Shown in pieces: positions 25,383 through 34,368 of a stretch of 64,000 nt of DNA. The notes under the pieces were generated by a model. It searched no databases, had not been told where the DNA came from, and saw only the letters and a list, made by a program, of their open reading frames with translations. The position numbers and the translations under genes were made by a program. The stretch's first letter is position 1; the number at the start of each line of letters is the position of its first letter. The stretch is from Pseudophaeobacter arcticus DSM 23566 (GTDB lineage: Bacteria; Pseudomonadota; Alphaproteobacteria; Rhodobacterales; Rhodobacteraceae): contig NZ_AXBF01000005.1 of the NCBI RefSeq assembly GCF_000473205.1, positions 1 to 64,000 of the forward strand. The letters run 5' to 3'.

Positions 25383-26048
25383 AAGGCAAATCAACAGTTG
25401 ACTTATCGTATTTTAAAAATGAGTTAAGCTATTGATTAATAACAATAATATCAGAAAAATCCGGTGCCGTACCAGCGCCAAGCCGTGTCTGTATCAAGGC
25501 TTGAGAGGCCAAGACGTTGCAACCTGAGAGGTCGTGTCAGAGACGAGGTCGCGCAAGAAAATCGTCCGGTCGAGTCTTCACTGGTCTTGCGGCAAGATTG
25601 AGGAGCAGTGTGCATTTGCAGCGGCCGACGAGCGACAAGCTCAGACTAGGATTCAGTGTCAGACGCGTCGCCGTAATGAAGGCGATGCGCATTGAATGTC
25701 AGCGCGCAGTACCGAACAACGATAGAGGGCCGAGCGTTAGGGTTGGGTTGTCGAAGTCATCTCCTGTGGCAGGTCGGGTAGGTGCGGCGCCGGTGAGGGC
25801 GGAGTGATACCGCGAAAGGCCACCGACTGACGCCTCTGACTGCAAAGCGCGTTGCCGGTTGAGTATGCGTGATTCACCCTTATACCATCGCAGCCGTTTT
25901 CGGACCCTGCATCCCCGTGCATCGCAACATGCTGATCACGCGCGAGGGCATCAAGACAGCGGTTCGGCAACGCTGTAATCAATAGCGATTGCGCCCGCCG
26001 GACTGTCTTGACCCTATGGTTATACCAGCTCTACCGAGGGCGCCGGAT
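25383..26048. other. Intergenic region with no recognisable gene
   Basis: About 670 bases separate the transporter operator from the SDR at 26049. The first 80 bases are AT-rich and presumably carry the livG promoter. The remainder is GC-rich; the possible reading frames on either strand are short, have no ribosome-binding sites and resemble nothing I know. It could hold a decayed gene or an sRNA, but I have no positive evidence for either. Confidence 0.5.
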
Positions 26049-26801
26049 CTATTGCGCGGTATAGCCGCCATCGACCACCATTTCCGAGCCGGTCATAAAG
26101 GAGGCATCATCCGACGCCAGAAACAACACCGCCCGAGCCACCTCTTCCGGTTGGCCTGCGCGCTGCAAAACCGTTGTTCCAAGCATTGCCTTTTCGCCAT
26201 GCGGATCGCCTAGAATGTCTTCGGTCATTGAGGTGCGTATCACGCCCGGATGGATCGAATTCGCCCGGATGTTGAATTCGGCGTAATCCACCGCTGTCGA
26301 TTTGGTGAACAATCGCACCGCACCTTTGGTCGCTTGGTATGCCGCCGCCGAGGGCGCGCCGACCAAGCCGTAGATCGACGAGATATTGACGATCGATCCG
26401 CCGCCTGCGGCCTTCATGTTCTCTAAAACCGCTTTGGTGCCCAAAAAGACGCCCTTGGTATTGATCGAGAAAATCTTATCCCAGTCGTCTTCGGTGGTGT
26501 CCTGAACGGGCTTCATGAGCAAAATACCGGCGTTGTTGACCAACACGTTGATGTTGCCGAAGGCCTTGTTTCCCTCCGCGATGGCCGTTTGCCAGCTTGC
26601 GGCGTCAGAAACATCCAAGTGGACCGCAGTTGCACGGCCACCCGCGTCCTCGATCTCCTTGGCCACGGCACTTGCGCCCGCGTCATCGACATCGGCGACA
26701 ATGACCTGTGCGCCTTCTTTAGCAAAGAGCCGCGCCTCGGCGGCCCCCATGCCTTTGGCTGCACCGCTGATGAGTGCGATCTTTCCTTCAAGTCGTTTCA
26801 T
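26049..26801 (-). CDS. Short-chain dehydrogenase (cyclopentanol-dehydrogenase-like)
   Basis: A 250-residue classical SDR: SGAAKGMG loop, NNAG, catalytic Ser in ISSIYGLVG and Tyr/Lys in YQATK, C-terminal FMTGSEMVVDGGYTAQ. The IYGLVGAPSAAAYQATKG segment resembles cyclopentanol/alicyclic alcohol dehydrogenases. The start at 26801 is set by GGAGG nine bases upstream. That ribosome-binding site is the end of a perfect 15-bp inverted repeat (26811-26842). It follows the large minus-strand array by 91 bases and may be its last gene or be translated conditionally. The substrate is an alcohol or 3-hydroxyacyl-CoA; unknown. Confidence 0.82.
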   Translation of the reverse strand: MKRLEGKIALISGAAKGMGAAEARLFAKEGAQVIVADVDDAGASAVAKEIEDAGGRATAVHLDVSDAASWQTAIAEGNKAFGNINVLVNNAGILLMKPVQDTTEDDWDKIFSINTKGVFLGTKAVLENMKAAGGGSIVNISSIYGLVGAPSAAAYQATKGAVRLFTKSTAVDYAEFNIRANSIHPGVIRTSMTEDILGDPHGEKAMLGTTVLQRAGQPEEVARAVLFLASDDASFMTGSEMVVDGGYTAQ

Positions 26802-26810
26802 ATCGATCTT

Positions 26811-26842
26811 CCTCCACAATTGCTGTGCAGCAATTGTGGAGG
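26811..26842 (-). promoter_or_regulatory. Perfect inverted repeat that would sequester an SDR ribosome-binding site
   Basis: On the minus strand, CCTCCACAATTGCTG is followed by two bases and its exact complement CAGCAATTGTGGAGG. The last five bases, GGAGG, are the Shine-Dalgarno of the gene starting at 26801, and the first five, CCTCC, would pair with them. The 15-bp stem has essentially no loop, so a cruciform or protein-binding palindrome is also possible. Confidence 0.6.
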
Positions 26843-26892
26843 ATTCGATTAGTCCTTCATATGATGGAGATCAATTCCCGCGCATGAATATC

Positions 26893-28056
26893 TTAGAAGG
26901 AGCGGGGCATCCCCAGAATATGTTCGCCAACATAGGACAGGATCAGGTTGGTCGAAATCGGTGCCACCTGATACAAACGGGCCTCGCGGAATTTGCGTTC
27001 GATATCATATTCGCGCGCAAACCCGAACCCGCCGTGGGTTTGAATACAGGCATTGGCCGCTTCCCAACTGGCCTCGGAGGCCAGCAGTTTGGCCATGTTC
27101 GCCTGCGCCCCGCAATCCTGACCGGCATCAAAGCGTTTACAGGCTTCAAACCGCATCAGATTGGCGGCCTCGACATTCACGAATGCCTTGGCGATGGGAA
27201 ATTGAACGCCCTGATTTTGCCCGATGGGACGGTCAAAAACGATGCGTTCGCCCGCATAGGCGCGGGCCTTGTCCACGAACCAATAGCCGTCGCCGATACA
27301 TTCCGCCGCGATCAATGTCCGTTCGGCGTTCAAACCGTCAAGGATATGATAGAAACCGCGCCCTTCGGTCCCGATCAGGTTCTCGGCCGGAATTTCGAGA
27401 TTGTCGAAAAACACTTCGTTGGTCTCGTGGCCGGGCATGTTGGCGATGGGGCGAACCTCCATCCCGTTGCCGATGGCATCCTTTAGATCGACCATGAAGA
27501 TCGACAGACCCTGAGATTTCTTTTTGACATCCTTCAACGGGGTGGTGCGCGCCAGCAGGATCATCAGATCCGAATGCTGGATACGGCTGATCCACACCTT
27601 TTGGCCGTTGATCACATAGCGGTCGCCCTTTTTGACGGCTGTGGTCTTGAGCTTGGTGGTATCGGTCCCAGTGGTGGGTTCGGTCACGGCCATGGATTGC
27701 AGGCGCAACTCACCGCTGGCAATGCCCGGCAGGTATTGCTGCTTTTGCGCGTCCGAGCCGTGCCGCAGAAGCGTGCCCATGTTGTACATCTGCCCGTGGC
27801 AGTGGCCGGCGTTGCCACCGCAACGGTTCACCTCTTCCATGATGATCGATGCTTCGGTCAGACCAAGGCCCGACCCGCCGTATTCCTCGGGGATCATCGC
27901 GGCCAACCAACCCTCGCGGGTCAAGGCATCAACGAACTCCTCGGGATAGGTTTCATCCTCGCCGAATTTACGGTGGTATTCCGGCGGAAACTGCGCGCAA
28001 AGCGCGCGCAGCGCGTCACGCAGATCAGTATGGTTTTCTGGGGCAGAGGTTTGCAT
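26893..28056 (-). CDS. Acyl-CoA dehydrogenase
   Basis: A 387-residue ACAD. Substrate/FAD motif VTEPTTGTDTTKL, WISRIQHSD, and THGGFGFAREYDIE are present. Glu245 in LNAERTLIA occupies the long-chain/isovaleryl-type base position; the C-terminal position reads YQVAPIST, without a carboxylate. It has the C-terminal LGMPRSF also seen in the ACAD at 35783 (MGLPRSY), so these two are close relatives. Last gene of the continuous minus-strand array beginning at 38910, four bases after the citrate-synthase-like gene. Oxidises an acyl-CoA of unknown structure. Confidence 0.87.
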   Translation of the reverse strand: MQTSAPENHTDLRDALRALCAQFPPEYHRKFGEDETYPEEFVDALTREGWLAAMIPEEYGGSGLGLTEASIIMEEVNRCGGNAGHCHGQMYNMGTLLRHGSDAQKQQYLPGIASGELRLQSMAVTEPTTGTDTTKLKTTAVKKGDRYVINGQKVWISRIQHSDLMILLARTTPLKDVKKKSQGLSIFMVDLKDAIGNGMEVRPIANMPGHETNEVFFDNLEIPAENLIGTEGRGFYHILDGLNAERTLIAAECIGDGYWFVDKARAYAGERIVFDRPIGQNQGVQFPIAKAFVNVEAANLMRFEACKRFDAGQDCGAQANMAKLLASEASWEAANACIQTHGGFGFAREYDIERKFREARLYQVAPISTNLILSYVGEHILGMPRSF

Positions 28057-28059
28057 GAT

Positions 28060-28854
28060 TTACGTTGCTCCGGGGCCGGAGGTTTCGAGGATTTCCTGCT
28101 CGGCACGCTGCCACAGTTCATAGGAAATCGGGTTCTCGCTTTCCTCAAGGATATGCCCGACCAGCCCGATAGACCGCGCCATGACACCGAAACCGCGCAC
28201 GATTTTCCAAGGGAAGCCGAATTCACAGCAAATAGCACCAATCGCGCCGGTGGCGTTGATCGGCAGCATTTTGCCCGACTTTTCTTCGGCCACGGCCTGA
28301 ATTTTCTGGATCAATTCGATGTATTCACCAGACTTGCCGTTCTCGGCCGCAATTTGGAACAGGCGCGGAGTGCGCGGATCGACCGGTTTGTGCACCGGAT
28401 GGCCAAGCCCCGGCACGATGGTCTTTTTGGCGCGGAATTTCTCGACTGTTTCCAAGGCAATCGCATCCAAATCAGCGCCAGTGCCCAGTTTTTCTGGTGG
28501 CAGCGCCTCATAGAGCATCTTCGATGCGCCTTCCATGGAGCCGACAAACACCGTGCCCAAACCACATAGGCCAGCCGCGACAGCCGCCTGAAGCGATTCC
28601 GGCGCGCCCATATAGGTCATGCGCGCGGCCATGGCGGACGGTGTAATGCCGTGTTCGACCAAGGTGATCACGATGGCGTTGAAGACGCGGCTTTCCTCTG
28701 GCGTGGCCTTGCGGCCCGTCAGTTGCAAAAAGGCAAGATCACCAAGGTTCATGTGACCCAGGATTTCGTTTGGCAGGTCGAGCCCGCGCACGCTGATCTT
28801 ATCTGCGGTGCTCCATGCGATATCGGAGCTGATTTTTTCTTTGCGCTTACCCAT
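28060..28854 (-). CDS. Stand-alone citrate-synthase-like protein (citryl-CoA-lyase type)
   Basis: A 264-residue homologue of the citrate synthase core, well under the roughly 430 residues of true synthases. GLGHPVHKPVDPR matches the GHRVYKxxDPR segment, keeping the His that binds oxaloacetate. The first catalytic His (GPLHGGAN in synthases) is replaced in LGTVFVGSMEGA, and the catalytic Asp segment reads LPINATGA instead of VDFYSG. Citrate synthesis is therefore unlikely; a citryl-CoA-lyase-like C-C cleavage is the usual annotation for this type. The start at 28854 overlaps the upstream SDR stop (TAATG). Sits between SDR/HMG-CoA-lyase-like genes and an ACAD. Confidence 0.75.
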   Translation of the reverse strand: MGKRKEKISSDIAWSTADKISVRGLDLPNEILGHMNLGDLAFLQLTGRKATPEESRVFNAIVITLVEHGITPSAMAARMTYMGAPESLQAAVAAGLCGLGTVFVGSMEGASKMLYEALPPEKLGTGADLDAIALETVEKFRAKKTIVPGLGHPVHKPVDPRTPRLFQIAAENGKSGEYIELIQKIQAVAEEKSGKMLPINATGAIGAICCEFGFPWKIVRGFGVMARSIGLVGHILEESENPISYELWQRAEQEILETSGPGAT

Positions 28855-29768
28855 TAGACCGGATCCCATGAAAAGACATCCGCCGACACTTCGAGCGGTG
28901 TGAATTGCGATTTGAGCGCAGGAATAGCGCGCTCGGCGATTTCATCTGCGGTCCAACCGTCACCGGAATGCACGGAGCGCACCGGACGGGGTTGGTTGAA
29001 CAAAAAGATTTCGTTCTTGCGCACAGCAAAGATTTGTCCCGTCACGTCCGCTGCGCGGTCGCTCATCAGGAAACAGGCCATGGGTGCCACCTTGGCCGGT
29101 GTCATTTCTTTGATCTTTGCGACCCGCGCTTTTTGCTCGTCCGTGTCGGTTTTGATCGACGAGATCATCCGGCTCCACGCGAAGGGCGCGATGCAGTTCG
29201 AGCGCACGTTCCAACGCTGAAGGTCCAGCGCCACAGATTTCGAGAAGGCGGCGATGCCCAGTTTCGCAGCGGAATAGTTCGCCTGCGCCAAGTTGCCGAT
29301 CAACCCCGAGGTCGAGGTCATATGCACCAAGGAGCCGCCCTCTTGCTCGCGGAAATAATCTGCGGCGGCACGGCTGGTGTTGAAGGAGCCATAAAGATGG
29401 ACCTTCACCACTGCGTCGAAATCTTCATAGGTCATTTTGTGGAAGAACCCGTCGCGCAGGATGCCGGCATTGTTCACCACGGCGTCGATGCGGCCGAATT
29501 CCTTCACACCGGCTTCGATCATAGCGCGTGCGGCGTCAGGATCGGTGACGTTGCCGCCATCGGCAATCGCATCGCCGCCTGCGGCTTTGATTTCCTCAAC
29601 CACCTTTTGCGCTGCGCTTTCGGTCTGGCCGGTGCCTTTCAGCGACGCGCCCAAATCGTTGACCACCACAGCGGCGCCTTCGGAGGCTGCCATCAGGGCG
29701 ATGTCACGTCCGATTCCGCCACCTGCTCCGGTGACCAGAACTACTTTTCCATCAAGTGCCTTTGTCAT
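28854..29768 (-). CDS. (R)-3-hydroxyacyl-CoA dehydrogenase of MFE-2 type (SDR)
   Basis: A 304-residue SDR resembling the dehydrogenase domain of peroxisomal multifunctional enzyme 2: TGAGGGIGRDIAL, NDLGASLKGTG, NNAGILRDGFFHKM, Tyr/Lys in YSAAK. The extended substrate region after the TGQIFAVRKNEIFLFNQ segment is also typical. It would oxidise (R)-3-hydroxyacyl-CoA produced by the MaoC hydratases encoded elsewhere in the island. It begins 11 bases after the HMG-CoA-lyase-like gene and its TAA overlaps the next ATG. Confidence 0.85.
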   Translation of the reverse strand: MTKALDGKVVLVTGAGGGIGRDIALMAASEGAAVVVNDLGASLKGTGQTESAAQKVVEEIKAAGGDAIADGGNVTDPDAARAMIEAGVKEFGRIDAVVNNAGILRDGFFHKMTYEDFDAVVKVHLYGSFNTSRAAADYFREQEGGSLVHMTSTSGLIGNLAQANYSAAKLGIAAFSKSVALDLQRWNVRSNCIAPFAWSRMISSIKTDTDEQKARVAKIKEMTPAKVAPMACFLMSDRAADVTGQIFAVRKNEIFLFNQPRPVRSVHSGDGWTADEIAERAIPALKSQFTPLEVSADVFSWDPV

Positions 29769-29779
29769 CTTCGTCTCCC

Positions 29780-30739
29780 TCAGCTTGCTTTGCGGTATTT
29801 GTCGAGACCGCCAGTGTGCATGACGCGGCCCATAAGCGGCGCGGCAATGATCTCTTCCGCCTTGACGGCGGCGGCTATCAGTTTGTCCAAATCGATGCCG
29901 GTTTCAATGCCCAACTCGTGGCACAGGAAAACCGCATCTTCGGTGCAGACGTTGCCCGCAGCACGCGCATGGCCGTGGCCAGCGAACGGACAGCCGCCAA
30001 GACCGGCGACAGAGCTTTCGAACATGTCCACACCCATCGACAAAGCCGCATGAAGATTGGCAATACCAAGTCCACGCGTATCGTGGATGTGCATCCCGAT
30101 GCGGGCCTCCGGTGCCATGTCGCGCAGCGCCCCGACCATCCGCTTGACGGCTTCGGGATTGCCCCAACCCATCGTATCGGCGATCACAAGGATGGGCAGG
30201 GGAATTTGCTCATCTTTGCAAAGCTCAATGATAAAGCGGAAATCGTCCAGAATGCGTTCTTGCGGGATGGCGCCTTCGAAGTTGCACCCAAAGGCCGTCA
30301 TCACATAGGCCGCATCAACGGTGTAGCCTTCTTCTTTGTAAAGCCGAACCCAGTCGCGTTGTTTTTCGCGCATCTCTGCCGAAGAACAATTGTTGTTCGA
30401 TTGCGCAAAGGCTTCGGAGGGGTAGAACAACAGGCGCGGGTCGATATCGACCTCATGCGCGGTCAGGGCCTTGCGGAAGCCTTTGTCGTTCAACCAAAGC
30501 GAGGTGTAGTTCACGCCGGGTTTGCGTTTGATGCGTTGAAACAGCTCGCCGGTATCTGCCATTTGCGGCACATATTTCGGGCTGACAAAGCTGCCGACCT
30601 GAATGCGCTTCAATCCGGTTTCGCTGAGCATGTCGATCAATTCGATCCGCTCTTCGATCGGGTAGATCTTTTTTTCGATTTGAAAGCCTTCACGCGGGCC
30701 TTCTTCTCTGAACTCGACGAATTTTGGAAAATCGCTCAT
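29780..30739 (-). CDS. HMG-CoA-lyase-like aldolase with an altered metal site
   Basis: A 319-residue TIM-barrel lyase of the HMG-CoA lyase/DRE family. HMG-CoA lyase signatures are GPREGFQIE near the N-terminus, MHIHDTRG (His217, His219), GLGGCPFAG (Cys250) and GNVCTED (Asn263). Two oddities: Glu17 stands where HMG-CoA lyases have the metal-binding Asp (GPRDG), and the Cys loop is lengthened by HGHARA. Start at 30739 behind GGAGTGA. It directly follows the biotin carboxylase pair, the order expected for carboxylation, hydration and cleavage of a branched enoyl-CoA. It may act on HMG-CoA or on a larger 3-hydroxy-3-alkylglutaryl-CoA. Confidence 0.83.
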   Translation of the reverse strand: MSDFPKFVEFREEGPREGFQIEKKIYPIEERIELIDMLSETGLKRIQVGSFVSPKYVPQMADTGELFQRIKRKPGVNYTSLWLNDKGFRKALTAHEVDIDPRLLFYPSEAFAQSNNNCSSAEMREKQRDWVRLYKEEGYTVDAAYVMTAFGCNFEGAIPQERILDDFRFIIELCKDEQIPLPILVIADTMGWGNPEAVKRMVGALRDMAPEARIGMHIHDTRGLGIANLHAALSMGVDMFESSVAGLGGCPFAGHGHARAAGNVCTEDAVFLCHELGIETGIDLDKLIAAAVKAEEIIAAPLMGRVMHTGGLDKYRKAS

Positions 30740-30743
30740 TTTA

Positions 30744-32750
30744 TCACTCCTCGGATGGTAGTATCTCGGCGATGACTTGGCCGCGATCGACCATGTCCCC
30801 ATTCGAGACGGATATGTTGCTGGCGATCCCCGCAGCGGTCGCGCGGATCGAGATTTCAAGTTTCATGGATTCCATCACCGCGATCACGTCGCCTTCGGTC
30901 ACGTCTTGACCATCGGCCACCTTGATTTCGACGATCATACCGGTGAGCGGCGAGGCCACAGCGCGATCACCAGCTGCATCGCCACCGGCGAAGTCCAAAG
31001 GCGCGGCAGGACGGAAAACAAGCCGTCCCTCAGGCGTGTCCATTTCGATCACGCCCGCATGCAAGCGCGCATCAATCAAGAAGACGTCATCGCCGTCGCT
31101 GATGCGCCACCGGCCCGAAGTGATTTCACGCATGGCCAAGGTCAAAGCATCGCCGTTTTCCGACAGGACGGTGTAAGTATCCACAGCTTTGATCGGCCCG
31201 ACGCGGAACTCCTCGGAGGTGTCGGCAGCATCGGTCAGCGTGACATGCTGCCCTGCTTCCATCGCATCACCGCCAAGGCCAAGCCGCCATCCGGTAAAGG
31301 TATCGCGGTTGGTCCATGGATTGGTGCTTGCGTCGCTCCGCGATGCGGCCACGAAAAGAATGGCCGCGGCGGCTTTCCAAAGCGCAGGACGGGACAGGGT
31401 ATGTGCCTGCGTAAGCTCATCGAGCCTGCCGTCGATCCAGCGCGTATGCACCTGCATCTGTTCAAATTCGGGATTGCGCGCCAGAGCTGTCAAGAAAGCC
31501 CGGTTGGTTTGCACCCCTTCGACCGCGACATGGTCCAAGGCTGTCGCCAGCCGCGCCAATGCGGTTTCGCGGTCGGCGGCATGCACCACCAGTTTGGCGA
31601 TCATCGGATCGTAAAACGGCGTCACTGCGTCGCCCTCTTCGACACCACTGTCGATACGCAAACCCTCGGGTAGGCTCAGCGTGGTCAATGTGCCTGTCGA
31701 GGGGGCGAATTGCATCGCCGGATCTTCGGCATAAAGCCGTGCCTCGACCGCGTGGCCGTTGATCTTGAGGTCATCCTGTACCAAGCCAAGGCCCGCGCCT
31801 TCGGCAATCCGCAGGTGCAGCGCAACCAGATCCAAGCCGGTGATCGCTTCGGTCACGGGGTGTTCCACCTGAATACGGGGGTTCACTTCGAGGAAGAAAT
31901 ATTCTTCCCCCGCGACCAGAAATTCCACCGTGCCAAGGCCGCGATAGTCAAGCGTTTCGCCCAGACGGACCGCGTCCTGCGCGATCTTGTCCAAAAGCGT
32001 GCGGGGCAAGCCCCAAGCCGGCGCTTCCTCGATGACCTTTTGGTGACGGCGCTGCAGCGTGCAATCGCGTTCAAACAGGTGCACCACATGCCCCTTGCCG
32101 TCGCCCGCGATTTGCACTTCGACATGGCGCGCTTCGGGCAGGAACCGTTCCAGCAAAAGCCCTTCGGAGCCGAAGGTCGACTTTGCCTCGCGCAGCGCGC
32201 CTTCGATGTCTTCCACCAGGGTGGTTTCGTCGGTCACCAGACGCTGACCGCGTCCACCACCGCCACCGACGGCCTTGAGCAAGACGGGCAAGCCCATCGC
32301 GCGCACCTCGTCGGCGATCTCTTGTGGATCAGACCGCGCGCCTTCGGCGCCCGAAATAACCGGAACGCTGGCGGCCACGGCGGCCTCTTTGGCGCTGGCC
32401 TTATCGCCGAACCGTTCAAGCGTGTCCGGCGTTGGCCCCATAAAGACCATACCGGCGGCTTCGACTGCACGGGCAAAATCGGAGTTCTCGGCCAAAAAGC
32501 CATACCCGGGATGGATCGCATCCGCGCCGACCGACTTTGCAGCGGCAATCACCGCGTCGATCTTCAGGTAGCTTTCGGAGGCCGGTCCGGCCCCGATGCA
32601 AACGGAATGCCCGATTTCGCGGACATGAAGGGCATTGGCATCGGCATCGGAATGCACGCCAACAGGGGTGATACCGCTGGCCCGCGCGGTGCGCGCGATC
32701 CGGCAGGCAATTTCGCCGCGATTGGCGATTAGAAGCGTTTTGATTTTCAT
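30744..32750 (-). CDS. Acyl-CoA carboxylase alpha subunit (biotin carboxylase plus BCCP, MCC type)
   Basis: A 668-residue fusion. Order: biotin carboxylase N-terminal domain (KTLLIANRGEIACRIART), ATP-grasp with the Gly-rich loop VGGGGGRGQ, biotin carboxylase C-terminal domain, a linker domain, and a C-terminal BCCP with ESMKLE, where Lys630 carries biotin. Architecture and length match 3-methylcrotonyl-CoA carboxylase alpha (LiuD) or propionyl-CoA carboxylase. With the beta subunit at 32761 it carboxylates an acyl-CoA using bicarbonate and ATP. The context with an HMG-CoA-lyase-like gene favours a methylcrotonyl-type role. Confidence 0.9.
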   Translation of the reverse strand: MKIKTLLIANRGEIACRIARTARASGITPVGVHSDADANALHVREIGHSVCIGAGPASESYLKIDAVIAAAKSVGADAIHPGYGFLAENSDFARAVEAAGMVFMGPTPDTLERFGDKASAKEAAVAASVPVISGAEGARSDPQEIADEVRAMGLPVLLKAVGGGGGRGQRLVTDETTLVEDIEGALREAKSTFGSEGLLLERFLPEARHVEVQIAGDGKGHVVHLFERDCTLQRRHQKVIEEAPAWGLPRTLLDKIAQDAVRLGETLDYRGLGTVEFLVAGEEYFFLEVNPRIQVEHPVTEAITGLDLVALHLRIAEGAGLGLVQDDLKINGHAVEARLYAEDPAMQFAPSTGTLTTLSLPEGLRIDSGVEEGDAVTPFYDPMIAKLVVHAADRETALARLATALDHVAVEGVQTNRAFLTALARNPEFEQMQVHTRWIDGRLDELTQAHTLSRPALWKAAAAILFVAASRSDASTNPWTNRDTFTGWRLGLGGDAMEAGQHVTLTDAADTSEEFRVGPIKAVDTYTVLSENGDALTLAMREITSGRWRISDGDDVFLIDARLHAGVIEMDTPEGRLVFRPAAPLDFAGGDAAGDRAVASPLTGMIVEIKVADGQDVTEGDVIAVMESMKLEISIRATAAGIASNISVSNGDMVDRGQVIAEILPSEE

Positions 32751-32760
32751 GGATCGCTCC

Positions 32761-34368
32761 TCACATCCTAAACACGCCGAAATTGGTTTCGACCTTGGCT
32801 CTGCGCGACGTCACATCCAGCATAAGCGCCATGACGTTGCGGGTTTCACACGGTTCAATCACGCTGTCGATCCAGAGGTTCGATGCGAAATTATAGGCCC
32901 CTTGAAATTCTTCGTATTCCTTGCGGATCGGGGCCTTAAAGGCTTCCTCTTCCTCTGGGGTCCAGGTTTTGCCTTCGCGTTCGTTGATCTGGGCGCGCAC
33001 CTGCGCCAGAACGCTGGCCGCTTGCTCGGGGCCCATGATCGCGGAGCGGCCCGTGGGCCACGCGAACATCGCGTCCGGTTGGAACGGACGGCCCAGCATC
33101 GCCAGATAACCGGCCCCGTAGGAGCCGCCGGTGATGATGGTGAACTTCGGCACCCGTGCCGAGGACATGGCGGTGATCATCTTGGCACCTGCTTTGGCGA
33201 TGCCCATCTGTTCGACCTCGCGGCCCACCATAAAGCCGTTCACATCGGCCAGGAACAGCAGCGGAATATCGCGCTGGACACAAAGATTGATGAAATGCGT
33301 GGCCTTCAACGCGGCCTCGACAAAGAGCACACCGGTGTTGGCGATAATGCCGACTTCGTGGCCATGGATACGGCCCCATCCGGTCATGATGGTGTCACCA
33401 TAGAGCGGTTTAAACTCGTGGAAATCACTGTCATCGACCAGACGTGCGATGATCTCGCGGTTGTCAGTCGGCACCTTGGGGTCGCGGCTGATGATGCCGT
33501 AAATTTCCTCGGTCGGGTAGGCCGGCGGACGCGGTTCGGCGGGTGTTTTGCGGGGCACGGGCTTCTCGCCCAAGTGACGCACAATATCGCGGGTGATGGC
33601 CAATGCGTGCGCATCATCTTCGGCCAAATGGTCGGTCACACCGGAAACGGAGGAGTGCATTTTGCCGCCACCCAACTCTTCGGCTTCGACCTTTTCGCCG
33701 GTTGCGGCAAAGGTCAATTCCGGCCCGCCCAGATACATAAAGCCCTGACCGCGCACGATCACGACTTCGTCGCAGAGCGCGGGAATATAGGCGCCGCCTG
33801 CGGTGCAGGGGCCCATAACCACAGCGATCTGCGGAATGCCGTCGCCAGACATACCGATCTGTTGGTGGAAGATCGAACCGAATTGACCCTCATCAGGGAA
33901 CAGATTGGCTTGGTCGGGTAGGAAAGCGCCGCCGGAATCCACCAGCGTGATGACAGGCAGGCGGTTTTTCCACGCGACTTTCTGCGCGCGCACGTGTTTG
34001 CGGCAGGTGATCCCGAAATAGGTGCCGCCCTTTACGGTGGCATCATTGGCGATGATCATGCACTGACGGCCTTCGATCACACCAATGCCGGTGATGATGC
34101 CGGCGCCGGGCGGAACGCCCTTGTGCATATTCAACCCGGCCAGTTCGCCGAGTTCCAAAAACGGCGTGCCCGGATCGATCAAGCGCTCGATGCGCTCGCG
34201 CGGCAGGATCTTGCCTTTGGATTCGTGCCGTTCGCGCGCCTTTTCGGGGCCGCCGACGCGCTGCGTCCGCCGAAGCGCATGCAGATCGTCAACTTTGGCG
34301 CGATACTGCGCATCGTTTTCCCGGAAGTCATCAGACCCGGTGTCGAGGAGGGATTTCATTTTTGTCAT
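32761..34368 (-). CDS. Acyl-CoA carboxylase beta subunit (methylcrotonyl-CoA carboxylase type)
   Basis: A 535-residue carboxyltransferase with both crotonase-like halves. MCC-beta signatures: KILPRERIERLIDPG, ANDATVKGGTY, LVDSGGAFLPDQ, GPCTAGGAY, GGSYGAGYLAM. Phe163 in GQFGSIF sits at the position where MCC has a Phe that limits acyl size; the second carboxylase of the window (62533) has Gly there. It overlaps the PaaK-like ligase by ATGA and precedes its alpha subunit by 10 bases. Likely substrate is a short branched enoyl-CoA such as 3-methylcrotonyl-CoA; inferred. Confidence 0.9.
   Translation of the reverse strand: MTKMKSLLDTGSDDFRENDAQYRAKVDDLHALRRTQRVGGPEKARERHESKGKILPRERIERLIDPGTPFLELGELAGLNMHKGVPPGAGIITGIGVIEGRQCMIIANDATVKGGTYFGITCRKHVRAQKVAWKNRLPVITLVDSGGAFLPDQANLFPDEGQFGSIFHQQIGMSGDGIPQIAVVMGPCTAGGAYIPALCDEVVIVRGQGFMYLGGPELTFAATGEKVEAEELGGGKMHSSVSGVTDHLAEDDAHALAITRDIVRHLGEKPVPRKTPAEPRPPAYPTEEIYGIISRDPKVPTDNREIIARLVDDSDFHEFKPLYGDTIMTGWGRIHGHEVGIIANTGVLFVEAALKATHFINLCVQRDIPLLFLADVNGFMVGREVEQMGIAKAGAKMITAMSSARVPKFTIITGGSYGAGYLAMLGRPFQPDAMFAWPTGRSAIMGPEQAASVLAQVRAQINEREGKTWTPEEEEAFKAPIRKEYEEFQGAYNFASNLWIDSVIEPCETRNVMALMLDVTSRRAKVETNFGVFRM

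Noticed and set aside
25732-25742. GCGTTAGGG in the gap region as an operator
   Set aside because: Only a partial right half, with no left half and no adjacent gene start.
25517-25982. Possible small proteins on either strand in the gap between the transporter operon and the SDR at 26049
   Set aside because: Low-complexity Arg/Ser-rich frames, no ribosome-binding sites, overlapping each other on opposite strands, no recognisable family.
28060-28854. Annotation as citrate synthase
   Set aside because: Too short and lacking the first catalytic His and the catalytic Asp segments.
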